A DNA stretch of 64,000 bases, from positions 985,302,482 through 985,366,481 of the forward strand of contig OX336389.2 in the NCBI GenBank assembly GCA_946902985.2, written 5' to 3'. Below are positions 41,821-52,889 of the stretch, in pieces. The notes under the pieces were generated by a model. The model was given only the letters and a program-made list of their open reading frames with translations, had not been told where the DNA came from and ran no database searches. Numbering within the stretch: the stretch's first letter is position 1; each line of letters opens with the position of its first letter. The position numbers and the translations under genes were made by a program. This DNA comes from Meconema thalassinum. Lineage: Eukaryota; Arthropoda; Insecta; Orthoptera; Tettigoniidae.

Positions 41821-43375
41821 CAGGGTATTTCACTCAAAGTGTGGCCGGCCTGGCGCTCCAGGTAGAACGTGGGGCTATAAAGATCAGACGAGCATATCGC
41901 AGCGTGCTGTTGTCACAGCATATGTCATTAAGATGAGGAAGAAATGCTGTTGGATTGATGCTTCGGAGCAGCACGGGACTTCACAGTCCTGAAACAGTTG
42001 CAATGCAGTGTTTAGCGAGTAAAGTTGAATTTCTTATTTCGTTTATAGCCTATTTAATGTTATAAGTGTTATAAGATTATAACGTGTGTACGTGTTAGTG
42101 GTTATTGATTAATTGTTCTTGTGTCCCAAAATTTTATAACGTGTTATTGCTAAGTGTTAAAGCCTATTGGTTCGATAATGCCTCAACCTGCATGCACATT
42201 AGAACAAAAGATTTTCATGTACGACACTTACGTATTGACGAATTCCTGTAGAGAAGTTAAAAGGCGGTATATAGGAAAATTCCGGGTGCGACCATTCCAA
42301 ATAGAGAAACTGTAAGAAGACTTGTGAACAAATTTAGAAGTACAGGTTCGATTCTGGTTGGAAAACGAAGAGTAAAAAAGCAAGTGCTTACTGAGGAGAA
42401 ATTAGGCGAGGTAGGGGAAAAGTTACAATGTACTCCTACAAAATCGCTCAAGAAACTTTTGCAGCAGACACAAATTTTTATTACCTCCGTGTGGCGAGCT
42501 ACAAAAATGTTAAAATTGAAACCGTACAGGATTACTGTTGTTCAAGAGTTGCTTCCACGTGATAATGAGAGCAGGGTAAGTTTTGTAACTGTGTTTTAAG
42601 GGGTGTTGATGATGGGGTACTTGATCCGAAATTAATAATATTCTCTGATGAAGCATGGTTCCATTTAAGTGGACATGTTTCAAGTCAGAATAACAGGTAC
42701 TGGTCTTCAGAAAAACCTGTTAATTTCATACATCAAACACCCCTACATGATGTGAAAATGGGAGTGTGGGCAGCAGTAACTGCAGACAGGATGATAGGGC
42801 CTATATTTTTTTGAAACCACAATCACTGGGCAGAGATATAGAGATGACATTCTCGTACCATTTTTTGAACAATTGACGGGACACTGAATGCCAATCTGGA
42901 TATTTCCAGCAGGACTCTGCAACTGCGCATACGGCTAATGAGTCATTAGATTTAATTGAGGAAATTTTCGACAACAGGGTAATTAGTAAACCATTGTGGC
43001 CCGCAAAATCCCCAGATCTTACGGTTTGCGATTTTTATTTATGGGGAAAACTGAAAAATAAGGTTTATGCAACAAACCCTCACACTCTAGATGAACTCAA
43101 ACAGAATATAACCAAAGAAATTGAGGCTATCTCGGTAGACGAATTGAAGCGTGTAAATGAAAATTTCCTTAGACGATGCCAGAAATGTGTACATGCAGGT
43201 GGAGGACATTTTCAACATCTTCTGTGACAAGGTGAGTAATTATTTTACTTGATTATGTGTTATTTTGTGTACTCGTTATTTACATGCAATTTGTACGGGT
43301 GCTCTCTCGACCCTAAGCTCAGCGAGCTGCCTCTACGCGCTGCGCTGCCGGCCGCACTTTGAGTGGATGATCCTG
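41821..43375 (+). mobile_element. mariner-like transposon, 1555 bp
   Basis: Inward ends cagggtatttcactcaaagt and caggatcatccactcaaagt, continuing g.ggccggc; TA at 41819-41820 and 43376-43377. Inserted in the DUF7869-like transposase frame. It carries a decayed transposase. Confidence 0.88.
42178..43227 (+). pseudogene. mariner-like transposase, D,D,D type
   Basis: Start ATG 42178 (MPQPACTLEQKIFMYDTYVL). A frameshift near 42285 leads into a helix-turn-helix (GATIPNRETVRRLVNKFRST). Catalytic blocks: LIIFSDEAWFHLSG near 42635, QQDSATAHTA at about 42910-42939, and WPAKSPDLTVCDFYLWGKLK at 43002-43061. The second and third aspartates are about 38 residues apart, more than the 34 of classical mariners. 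It ends GGGHFQHLL, stop 43225-43227. A stop after IGPIFF and frameshifts near 42600 and 42815 disable it. Confidence 0.8.
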
Positions 43376-44553
43376 TAGAAAGTACTCAGTTTACAATGAA
43401 ACTGTGTACGAGAGTGGAAGTGGGAATGCATTTCGTGACATTTGGGGTCAAGCTGATGGTCAAAGAGGGAGCGATGAAATCTGTACAGTTTTTCATACAT
43501 ATTTGACAATGGTAGGAGAGGAGATTTTACAGAAGTATCTCTGTATTCAGATAGTTGTACTGGCCAAACTCGCCAAGACAGTATGAAGTTATGACTAATC
43601 ATGACTTCTTTGTTTGGAAAGAATTATCCTTAATAGCAATTCCTCCTAATGCAAGGACAATGAAAGGTAACCCATTGAAAATAACAGAGATTGAAACTGC
43701 CTTTGTCAAGAAAGAAACGCATAAAATCAAAATCAACTTTTCCTATGAAACCATTCGAGAGGATTACTTGGGTATTGGCACCAAGAAAGGTCTCAGAAAA
43801 TGTGGTAAATGGATTTGAACCCAGCTTATTAAACTCAACTGCCAATTTCTCCTTTGCTCTGCAAAGACTTGCAACGACTGTGCTTGAAAGGTGTTGTACC
43901 GAGAGTAAATATTATCAAGAACATCTTTAAATACCAAACACTCAATTCAAGAATGTTTGCCAGAAATTGACGAAGAATATGAAATTGAAATTGACTTTTG
44001 ATTAATTTATTCCATAAAACCCAAAATGTTGTATTTACCTTTTTTTGTACAATTTTTTTAGATTGTTCTACCTCAATATTGAAATGAATTAAATTACACT
44101 TTACAACCATCAATATTAATTAAAGAGCTTTACTTGAGAATCGAATTGTGTTATTAGGTTTAAACCTTAGGATCCACAATTACTGTTACGCATCCACAGG
44201 CTGAAAAATCAGATAATTATTTAGTAAATAGGGTAAATACTGCTTTTAATAATAGTTTGGCAGAACATCTTAAGCGTACATCTTAAGAAAAAATGTCTGC
44301 CATAACATCTTAAAACCCTTAAGATGATATGAACAAATAAAATAATACCCTTCAAAACATCTTAAGAACCATATCTACTATTAATAATCTACTTCAAGAA
44401 AAACCAATGTATACACATAAAACTGTGCTAAACTAGGAAGCGCAATAATAAATTTTTATGAAAATTAATTCAACAGAAAATGTATAAAGTGTTTTTTTTG
44501 TTCCCTGAAAAATATACTAATTGGTTAAGATGTTCTTCCTTTCACCCATCGAT

Positions 44554-44658
44554 ATGACACAATCAAGTAACAAATATTTTTTGATGAAGTTTCTGCCCAG
44601 AATTTAACTTGATTGATGAAACAATCTTGTCAAATACAGAGTGAACTCTCGTATTATA
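44554..44658. other. Short spacer between transposons
   Basis: Nothing recognised. Confidence 0.4.
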
Positions 44659-44887
44659 CAGGGTGGATGAGACCATACGATTCCCCAGGTCAGCTAGCGC
44701 CGAACGACAACAAAAAGGTGCCTAGTTTAGGAGACAATGGGAGGAATAGTAAATCACATTCGGCAACACACCTTATAAGCCTTATTACTGTGCGTAAACC
44801 TGGAAAACAGGAAATAATTGTGAGGAGGTGAAACATAACAAACTGGTTTTGTGTATCAACAAATCTAAGTGTTAACAATGTAGTTCG

Positions 44888-45600
44888 ATGTTTTTCAGTC
44901 GGTCAACATGATTGTACCCAATTGTGGGTTATTCCCTAATCCTGAAAAAGTTTACATGTGATTAATTAAAATACTTGGATGACCAGTTTTGATCGTCAAG
45001 CGGTCATCATCGGATCCATTACACTTGGGCTATACAATCTATGGGTGAAAGTATTTACAATATGTACACTTATTTAGTTGCAGTATTAGTTAAGATAATG
45101 CAACTCACCAATATTTGTTAGATATGGTCTAGGCCTATGTGATGATTTGTTAAGATACTGGAAATGGTGGTTGACTTCCAAAATTTGCATGTTTAGAGTT
45201 ACTATGTGATTGTTGTTAAATGGTCAGTTCAAATTGTATTGCACAGGCTACTTATCTGGATGGGTCTTGCACGGTCCTGGAGAGTACAGTTAACTTGGTC
45301 ACTATCTGCTCGGAAGTCAACTACCAATTCCAGTATCTCAACAAAACATCACATAGACTATAACTAACAAATATTGGCAAGTTGCATTATCTTAACTGAT
45401 ACTGCAACTAAATAAATGCATATATTGTAAATACTTTCAGACATAGACTTTATAGCCTAAGTGTGACAGATCTGATGATGATCGCTTGACGATCGAAACT
45501 GGTCATCCAAGTGTATTTTTTAATCCATCATAATTTTTTTCCGGATTTGGGAATAACCCACAATTGGGTACAATCGTGTTGACCGACTGAAAAACATCAA
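44888..45600. repeat. Long inverted repeat, PLE-like, hammerhead-like core
   Basis: Arms of about 260 bp (44888-45150 and 45340-45600) share, inverted, gttgaccgactgaaaaacat, acccacaattgggtacaat, the hammerhead-like block and agttgcattatcttaac. A further fragment of this family (tgttgaccgactggaaagct) lies at 46889-46950. Confidence 0.78.
45472..45498 (+). ncRNA. Hammerhead-like core, best preserved
   Basis: CTGATGA, a perfect 5-bp stem GATCG/CGATC with loop CTTGA, then GAAA and ctggtcatcc. All invariant core bases of CUGAUGA…GAAA are present. The left-arm counterpart at 44990-45011 is decayed (CCGATGA, CAAA). The stem III partner is not obvious directly upstream. Confidence 0.45.
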
Positions 45601-45716
45601 GCCACATTTACTAAGGCAACACTGAAAAATGGCTTCAGACACCATAAGTGGTAACAAGATAACATGCAATAGACATGTCATAACTCTTACTTCATGGAGA
45701 GGGAGGGACATGTCTC

Positions 45717-45832
45717 ATGCAGTCATGGCATTTTTTGCATTGTTGCCCGAGTGGCTGAGGAGAACAGCCTCTCATGCACTCACAACAATTGTAGCATTGT
45801 TGCCAGAGTGGTTGAGGAGAACAGCCTCCCAC
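45717..45832 (+). repeat. Two tandem units of about 57-60 bp
   Basis: gcattgttgcc.gagtgg.tgaggagaacagcctc occurs at 45738-45772 and 45793-45828 with similar catgca leaders. Confidence 0.85.
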
Positions 45833-46393
45833 AAAGTGATGGCAGCAACATGATTTTTTGGAAGAACCACCCATATGCAGATCCATCCCAGACATCATTT
45901 CTTTGTTTGTTATATTATGCTACGCAACATAGTGCAAACACAAAGTATGACTACCCTGCTAGACAGGTTGAAATAAGTTAACTCAGCCATTTTTTCCTCT
46001 GTTAGACCATCCACCTTTTATCATGTCTTTTGGCACTCTCTGACCCGGGGAATCATATGTTCCCGGCTGCCTAGTCAAATCCCACCCACTCTGTATAAAC
46101 GCATACAAGGTGTCACGCCAATGTTTGGGTTGGGATAGACAATAAACAGAGATGGGATGTAATAACTACTTATTCAGTATTTCCTACTTAATAATTGGTA
46201 TGGTACATCTTTACTGCAAGAAATTTTGGAGCAATCTTTACTTTACTATATTCATTAAATTTTCACAGCGTATGTATCACCCAATACGGGACGAGCTATA
46301 GGTCTACTGGATTGAAAATCGTTATGGCAGACATTCAGCAGCACTGGTTGCAGGCATCCTTTCCCTCTTCACTCCTTCAGGCTGACTCCTGCG

Positions 46394-46450
46394 GGGTTGA
46401 TAACCTAGACGTTAGGCCCCTGAAAACAACAATTATCATCATCATCATCA
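46394..46450 (+). mobile_element. Truncated (ATC)n-tail retroposon
   Basis: ggttgataacctagacgtta, gcccctgaaaacaacaatta, then (TCA)n. Same 3' end as 47086-47821; only the last 55 bp or so. A possible 6-bp duplication tgactc flanks it. Confidence 0.75.
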
Positions 46451-47076
46451 TGACTCTAATGCTAGCTACTGCTGTGCATGTCACCTCTGGATGTGTGTTT
46501 TTAATGACTACCAATTAATCGGATGATTTTTCTGTTTATCTTTGAGTCTAGAACATTCGTGATTGAAACTTCCATCTCCATAGCTTCCGCATGCTCGCAG
46601 CATTTTCTTCATTTATCAATGGTGAATTATTATTATTATTTATAAGTACATGTTTTGAAATATGCCTTGCATCAAAATTAGTGTTGGGTCGAATCGAAAA
46701 TTTTCCGAATCAAAACCCACGAATCTGAATCCATTGCGAATCTTGCCTTTTTCTAAAGGATGGTTGAGACTCCATACCAATACTCTTAACATCTAAACTC
46801 GGGTAGGTATTTGTAAATAAAAGCGTGATAGTTTGTAGGGTACTGCATGTAAATACTCGTTTCCCGCCTACTGTAATTGGGCACAATTTGTGTTGACCGA
46901 CTGGAAAGCTTTCTTTAATAGAATTCGGCAACACTGAAAAATGGCTTCTATAAGTACAATCTAAATTCAAGCCTTGATGCTTCTTCAGAAATAAACATCA
47001 ATGAAAAATTATGGTACAATACTTATAGATTTTGGACCTTTTTTTTCTTCAGAATTGTTGTTGTACGGTAATGTCC
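46451..47076. other. Spacer with inverted-repeat family fragment
   Basis: 46870-46960 repeats the gttgaccgactg…ggcaacactgaaaaatggct end of the element at 45545-45640. Otherwise nothing. Confidence 0.5.
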
Positions 47077-47085
47077 TGCAATGGA

Positions 47086-47821
47086 TGATGATGATGATAA
47101 TTGTTGTTTTAAGGGGCCTAACATCTAGGTTATCGGCCCCTAAAGGTTTGGGTGATCGTGAAGATGAAAATGAAATGTCAACTATAACTAAAGCTAACTA
47201 CTAACTTATATACTAGAAGAAGAAATGGATAAACAAAAAGAGAATAAGGCAAATAAAGGACAGAAGGAAAAGAAATGCCCTCAACCCTCGAAGAATGCGG
47301 ATTGAGGGACTTGGAAGGAAGGAGAGCCATGACAGGCACATAGAAAAGTGAAAGAGGAGAGGGTCCGCCCCACAGGTAATGGACAAAATGGGGAAACCGG
47401 ACCCAGCTCAGCAACCCCTCGGGGTCGCCAACTCCCGAACTCACCAGCCGTGAGCCCCTGAGGGTGTAGCAATATCCAGGGTGCACCAGAAGTGGTGGGG
47501 CTACATACACTCTGCCTCCTTGAGGGCCTTGAGCAGAAGGCAGGAGAGAATATGAAAAGAACAAGAAGGCTGACCCCTCGCAGAAGGAGGGTATCAGAAA
47601 AGATGAGACAAGGCCAATTAAGGCGGGAAAGGAAGCGACTCCCTAGGCCTCGGATACCCTAATACCGTCGGGGTCGGAAGAGAACAAGAGTTGACCAAGT
47701 GAGGTCGACAGGAAAGAAGACTAGAGAGGAGCCCGGCACAAGTAAGTGGAAGCAATGCCAGACTCAGCTGGGGCCCCGTGGTCGCCAACCCACGTCTCAC
47801 TAGATGTGAGCCCCTGGGGGA
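47086..47821 (-). mobile_element. Full-length retroposon family R, 736 bp
   Basis: Minus orientation, starting ccccaggggctcacatctag at the 47821 end and finishing aacaacaattatcatcatca at the 47086 end. Flanked by tgcaatgga at 47077-47085 and 47822-47830. The copy at 52307-54296 has the same two ends, so these define the full unit. No tRNA-like head or intact frame; probably a nonautonomous LINE derivative relying on an RTE-like partner. Confidence 0.75.
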
Positions 47822-47830
47822 TGCAATGGA

Positions 47831-48291
47831 TAAGGGCTGACTTAGTTGCTAAATACATGTATATATGCATAAGTAACTTATTGATGCCTATTTTAAATTA
47901 AAACACTCGTATGTTTCTAAGGAGAATTAGCTCAACCAAGTTGATTCTGGAGAGGAGACATATTTATTATAAACAAAGGAAGTGCTGTTATTTTACATCA
48001 ATCATAAGTCATAATTACTTAAAATTAATTTTGAGAAAAGAAAAATAAGAAATAATTACAAAATAATGAAAATTCTCTATTCGTTCTTTCTCTGAAAATG
48101 TTATCTTAGATCAATGTTATGTACAAGAACAATAGCATTTGAACTCTTTATCTGCATCAAGACATCCACCGAATTGCCAGCTGCACTGAACACACTTTCC
48201 GAGTAAACTGATGCTGGTTTGATGCAAAGGTACCGTACTTCTTGGCCAAGGTTAGTATAATTATGAGAGGTTGTCTCGTTCCGCGTGCTGG
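47831..48291. other. Spacer, no feature
   Basis: AT-rich, nothing recognised. Confidence 0.4.
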
Positions 48292-48299
48292 CTGATGAC

Positions 48300-49388
48300 T
48301 AGAGCCCGGATTCTTAGGTTTTTACCTATTTTTTTCCTGGCTTTGTAATTCATAAATTTCAACATATATGTTCGTTTCACACTTCCTGAAGAAGAATATG
48401 TGAATTTCATTTCACCTAATAAAAACTAAATGAGGGTTTGACCCTAAAATAACCTAAATAGCTGTTTTGCCTTTTTCAAATAAAGAATGTTATTTCTCCA
48501 TTGAAATGCATCGTAAAATTATTTCCACCGCGATTACAAGCAGTAGGACGGAGATAGTTCAGGTTACTACTGTTAAATGCAGTACGATGATGATGATGAT
48601 GATAATTGTTGTTTTAATGGGCCTAACATCTAGGTTATCGGCCCCTAATGGTTTGGGTGATAGTGAAAGATGAGATGAGAATGAAAACTATAACTAATAC
48701 TAACTACAGACTTACATACTAGAAGAATAAATGGTAAACAAATAAAGGACAGGAAGAAAACAAATGCCCGAAACGCTCAAGGAATGAGGATTGGGGGACT
48801 TGGAAGGAAGGAGAGCCATGAAAGGCAGATGGGAAAGGGAAAGAGGAGAGGGCATGCTCCAAAGTCAGTGGAAAAAGGGGAAAAATCGGACCCTGCTCAG
48901 GAATCCCTCGGGATCACCAACTCCGGAAGTCATCAGCCGTGAGCCCCTGAGGGTGTAGAAATATCCAGGGTGCACCAGAAGTGCCTCCTTGAGGGCCTTG
49001 AGCAGAAGGCAGGAGATAACATGAAAAGAAAGAGAAGACTGACCCCTCGCAGAAGGAGGGAATCAGGGAAGATGAAACAAGGGCCAATTAAGGCGCGTAA
49101 CGAAGAGACTCCCTAGGCCTCGGATGCCCTAATACCGTCGGGGTCGAAAGAGAACAGGAGTTGACCAAGAGAGGCTGACAGGAAAGAAGACGGTGAGGAG
49201 CCCGGCACAGGTAAGTGACAATGTAAACTTTTGTGAAATAAGTTCATAAATAAATTTCACAGAAATAAGAAAAAACAGAAAACTATTGCTGCCTGTATTG
49301 ATCCTCGAAGAAAAACCTAAAATAACCTATTTTTAGAATATAAGAAACCTAAAGTGAAGGTTTAAGCCACCTAAAAATCCGGGCCCTA
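48300..49388. mobile_element. hAT-type element with exact 8-bp duplication
   Basis: ctgatgac at 48292-48299 and 49389-49396. Inward ends tagagcccggattcttaggt and tagggcccggatttttaggt. Internal TTTTAGGTT-type repeats. It contains a nested family R copy (48586-49217); without it the element is about 450 bp. No transposase. Confidence 0.88.
48586..49217 (-). mobile_element. Family R retroposon, 5'-truncated, nested in hAT
   Basis: Starts at the right with cttacctgtgccgggctcct (minus strand) and ends in (ATC)n at 48586. It lacks the first 100 bp or so of the full unit. Confidence 0.8.
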
Positions 49389-49396
49389 CTGATGAC

Positions 49397-49663
49397 GTAT
49401 TGCTCAGACCCGGCAACAGCCAACGCCACAGTCTCCAGTAAGCTGGCAGCTTCAGCTACTCTTAATGGTGTTGTGTTATATGTTTATCTGTTCTCGTTAC
49501 ATGTCATTATATAGTGGTGTTTGATAGTGCTTCATTAAGTGCTGTTCTACAAAATTCCCCAAGTAAAAAGTAAGTGCTCCTTAAATGAAAGAGCCATTTG
49601 TGTATTATTAGCTTCGTGGTACGACCTTTTAGTTTTGACGTTTTTTCTTCTTTCAATTTTCTA
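49397..49663. other. Probable 5' flank of P-type element
   Basis: No inverted repeat matching the region after 52021 could be found by eye. Confidence 0.35.
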
Positions 49664-52021
49664 CGATGCCTGGAATGAGATGCACGGTGACTTTGTGTAC
49701 AAACAGTCTTATTAAAATGAAGCAGGATCTGGGGACTGCGCATATAAAGTATCATTCATTCCCTAAAGACAATTTAATTAGGTAAACGTGGGTGCTGTGT
49801 ACTAGAAGAGACAGGAAGTGGAATCCTAATACTTCACAAATATGCTCTGAACATTTTACTGAGGATGATTATGAGAGGGACCTGAAAGCAGAATTATTGA
49901 CATGAATTCCTCAGAGAAAACTGAAACAGACTGCTGTGCCTTCACTTAAATTAGGTACAGATATACCCGAAGAAACCCAGCTGCAGATACGTGAATGTCA
50001 AATACTTAGTGAGAAGACAGAAAATAAAAGAACTGTTGTTCAAATTTTAGAAAGCTCGTACTCTGTTCAAAACTATAACGGTGGAAAATCAAATAGATGT
50101 TTTGAAGATGGAAAATGAGAAGTTGCGACAAAAGAATGCAGAGCTGGAGAAGAAAATCGTACTGAAAAGCCAAGAAATTGGCAGGCTTAAAAGAGAACTT
50201 CGTAAAATGAAGAGAAAAAGGATTGATGAAACTAGAGTGCGTAAAAAGGCCCGGGAAATACTCGAATCAGTTTTCACCGAAAATCAAATGAACATCCCTT
50301 TAAGTAAGAAAAAGAAAGTTAAATGGACAGACGATGAAATATTCTTGCATTTTCCCTGAGATACATTAGTAAGCGTTAATATCATTTTCTGGAAAGGAAA
50401 ATGAACATTCCTTCGCCTGGACTGTCTACACTGCAAAAATGGGTATCAACAGTCCATATGAACAATGGAATTCTCCAAGATCTTTTCCACTTTCTGGGCG
50501 TTGCTGGTTCCTCTCTGAGCAAGAAAGAAAAAAATATGGTTCTTCTTTCAGATGAAATGACAGTTAAGAGCCTCATGGAATATGACTGGAAAGGAGATGA
50601 AGTTATCGGGCTACACTCCAATGTGCAAATAATAATGGCTCGGGGACTTTTTGCTCAATGGAAGGTGCCACTTTTTGTTAAAATAACCCGCAAGATTTTA
50701 AACTCTATTATTTTAAATCTTGCCAATATGGGGTACATGGGGGGTGGAAATGTTGGACTTTGGAAGGAACTAGGAATTAGTACTGAAAAAACGTGCTTCA
50801 CTCATCCCTCTTAGGAAGAAAAACTATACATGTTTGCTGACACGCCACATCTTCTAAAACTAGTACGGAACTGGCTTTTAGACACGGGGTTCCATTCGTA
50901 GCATTATTAAATGTTCAGAAGAAAAGTGATCTTAAAATGTTGCATAATCTGAACGAAAGTCACATCACTGTGGAAAAGACTCGGAGAAAAAATGTCAGGA
51001 ATGCATGTCAGTTATTGTCTCACAAGACAGCCACTGATCTGCAATTATGAAACCGGGAGCTGATCCTCAGCTGGCTGAAGAAACTGGAAAATCTATTGAA
51101 ATAATTGATAGGTGGTACGATGTAATGAATACATGCAGACCCAATTCTTCAGGTAGACCTTCCAAGAACATATATGGAAAAGATCTGGAATCTCAAGTTG
51201 CAGTTCTCAATGACATGCTCAAATTAATTGAAACAATGAGATGATGTGGCAAGAAATATATAAAGCTCTTTCAGAGAGGAATCATCACATCCATTAAATC
51301 TTTGAAGTATCTAGTTTTGAAGAGTGCCCATGGTATTGAGTACATACCCATCGTCTCAACCAGGACAATATATACAATCTGTTTTCTCTCAGACTAGGAC
51401 AAAAGGTGGTCTGAATGATCATCCTTCTCCTTTAGACACATTATATCGTTTAAGAATGATTATTTTAGGGTGAAATCAAGCACTCCTTCAAAATAATTCT
51501 AATACAGGTACCGAAGATGATTCCGAATATATTCCAGCCAAACTGCTTCAAATGCCTGGTGTATTATGCAAGAAGGAAGAGGATCATCCGGAGAAAGATA
51601 GCGAAGTAGATGTCACCCGAGAAATTATTGCCCCTTCGAGTCCTGAAAACGAATTGAACACCCCTCCCTTAAATGGAAGCCAATGCATTGTTTTACCTTT
51701 CTGGGTGGGTAGCAAAAAAGCTTAGATCGACATGTCCAAACCTTGGTAGTCATACATTTACTAGCTCTGAATCCACAAAATACATAGATCAAAAGTTTGT
51801 CGTTCGGTGGACTCGTAGAGCCTTCTGAAAGCTGGGAAAAAGAGGCAAAATTGCTAGAAGATGAATTTAAGAAGAGGGGTAAATTGTTCATTACCAATTT
51901 GGTTGAATCTCTTAACAAGAAATATCCTGAAATAAATCGTGTAGTGATAAGAGACATTCATTCAACAGAGGACTTTAGTACGAATGAAGTTAATGAATGC
52001 ACTGAAGACAACACACGGTAA
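49664..52021 (+). pseudogene. P-element-like transposase with THAP domain
   Basis: Begins MPGMRCTVTLCTNSLIKMKQ with the zinc-binding C2CH pattern: cysteines of RCTVTLC, then KYHSFPKD, then TWVLCTRRD and ICSEHFTEDDYE. Two stops lie within this THAP domain. A leucine-zipper stretch (MENEKLRQKNAELEKKIVLK) is at 50108-50167. Then PSPGLSTLQKWVSTVH, MVLLSDEMTVKSLMEYDWKG with the first catalytic D, and MFADTPHLLKLVRNWLLDTG at 50830-50889 with the second. Order and motifs match P-element/THAP9 transposases. At least three frameshifts; later frames (51047, 51797) continue the C-terminal part. Inactive. Confidence 0.75.
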
Positions 52022-52295
52022 GCTACAAGAGAAGTAATGAATGATCAGCCTCTCATGACAAAATATCAAAGATGATGAAAAAATACACCAGGTGAATATT
52101 TTATCAGGTTTAAATGCTCGATTGAAATCATGAACAGTGAGCAAATGTAATTAATATCAACAGTTTAATTGAGCATGAATTTTAATAGAATTAAAACGGT
52201 GCTGTGTATTGTACATTATGTGGAACTTTATCAATTATGGCTCACTTTTGAAGCTTCACAATTCTCGTTCTGTGTCGATTCGAATAACTTTATAT
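52022..52295. other. 3' flank of P-type element
   Basis: AT-rich, no feature. Confidence 0.35.
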
Positions 52296-52511
52296 TTAAT
52301 TATTCATGATGATGATAATTGATAATAAGGTTATTGGACCCTAATTGTTTGGTTGATAGTGAAAATGAAAGATGATCAAATGAAACCTACAACTAAAACC
52401 AACTACTGACTTACAATCTACAGGGTGGGCGGGAAGTAACTAGGTATTGAAATTGACTTATAACTTTTATGTTTGCAGAGTTATTTATTTGAAATCAATA
52501 TAGTATGTACA

Positions 52512-52840
52512 GAAGCCTCCGTGGCTTAGGCGGCAGCACGCCGGCCTCTCACCATTGGGTCCGTGGTTCAAATCCCGGTCACTCCATGTGAGATCTGTGC
52601 TGGACAAAACGGAGGCAGACAGGTTTTCTCCGGGTACTCCGGTTTTCCCTGTCAAAATTTCATTCCAGCAACACTCTCCACTATCATTTCATTTCATCTG
52701 ACATTCATTTAATCATTGCCCCAGAGGAGTGCGTCAGGCCTCGGCAGCCGGCACACTTCATATCCTCGCCGCTAGATTCATTCCATTCCATTCCTGACTC
52801 GGTCAGAGACTGGAAGAAGGCTGTGGATTTTCATTTTCAC
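52512..52840 (+). mobile_element. tRNA-derived SINE with 10-bp duplication
   Basis: Duplication agtatgtaca at 52502-52511 and 52841-52850. Box A tggcttaggcgg at 52522-52533, box B ggttcaaatcc at 52565-52575; head gaagcctccgtggcttaggc. Tail gattttcattttcac. 329 bp, both ends fixed by the duplication. Confidence 0.95.
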
Positions 52841-52889
52841 AGTATGTACACTGTTATATGGGAATATGATTGCATACCTTACAATTCCA

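Larger units (their letters stand above)
41590..43990 (+). pseudogene. DUF7869-like transposase remnant, split by mariner
   Basis: Before the mariner it reads about SFDLQKFLNIPLMETVC at 41756-41806. After it: YYSRKYSVYNETVYESGSGN, IWGQADGQRGSDEICTVFH, and in another frame LYSDSCTGQTRQDSM at 43540-43584. These align with FDMQQV…, [32 protein letters not shown] and [14 protein letters not shown] of the 501-aa protein at 12885-14390. The segment with the third acidic station (GHS…D…EK) is missing, so it is inactive. The downstream frame at 43691-43880 may be the C-terminus. Confidence 0.65.
40755..44553 (+). mobile_element. TIR transposon, second D-x-Q/GQ-type family
   Basis: Inward ends atcgatgggtgaaaggcaaa and atcgatgggtgaaaggaaga continue into acatcttaacc. 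Subterminal regions on both sides carry many copies of aacatcttaag in either orientation (about 12 by eye: 40778-41055 and 44265-44530). Without the nested mariner (41821-43375) the element is about 2.24 kb, the same size as the related element at 12628-14905. The target duplication is not clear. Confidence 0.75.
44659..46093. mobile_element. Tc1/mariner-like nonautonomous element
   Basis: Left end cagggtggatgagaccatac…gattccccaggtcag; right end read inward cagagtgggtgggatttgac…gattccccgggtcag; TA outside at 44657-44658 and 46094-46095. Ends match with a gap of about 20 bp. It holds an inverted repeat (44888-45600) and a tandem repeat, no transposase. Confidence 0.55.

Noticed and set aside
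47178..47564. 128-codon minus-strand frame with hydrophobic C-terminus
   Set aside because: It lies wholly inside retroposon family R, and the other copies do not keep the frame.
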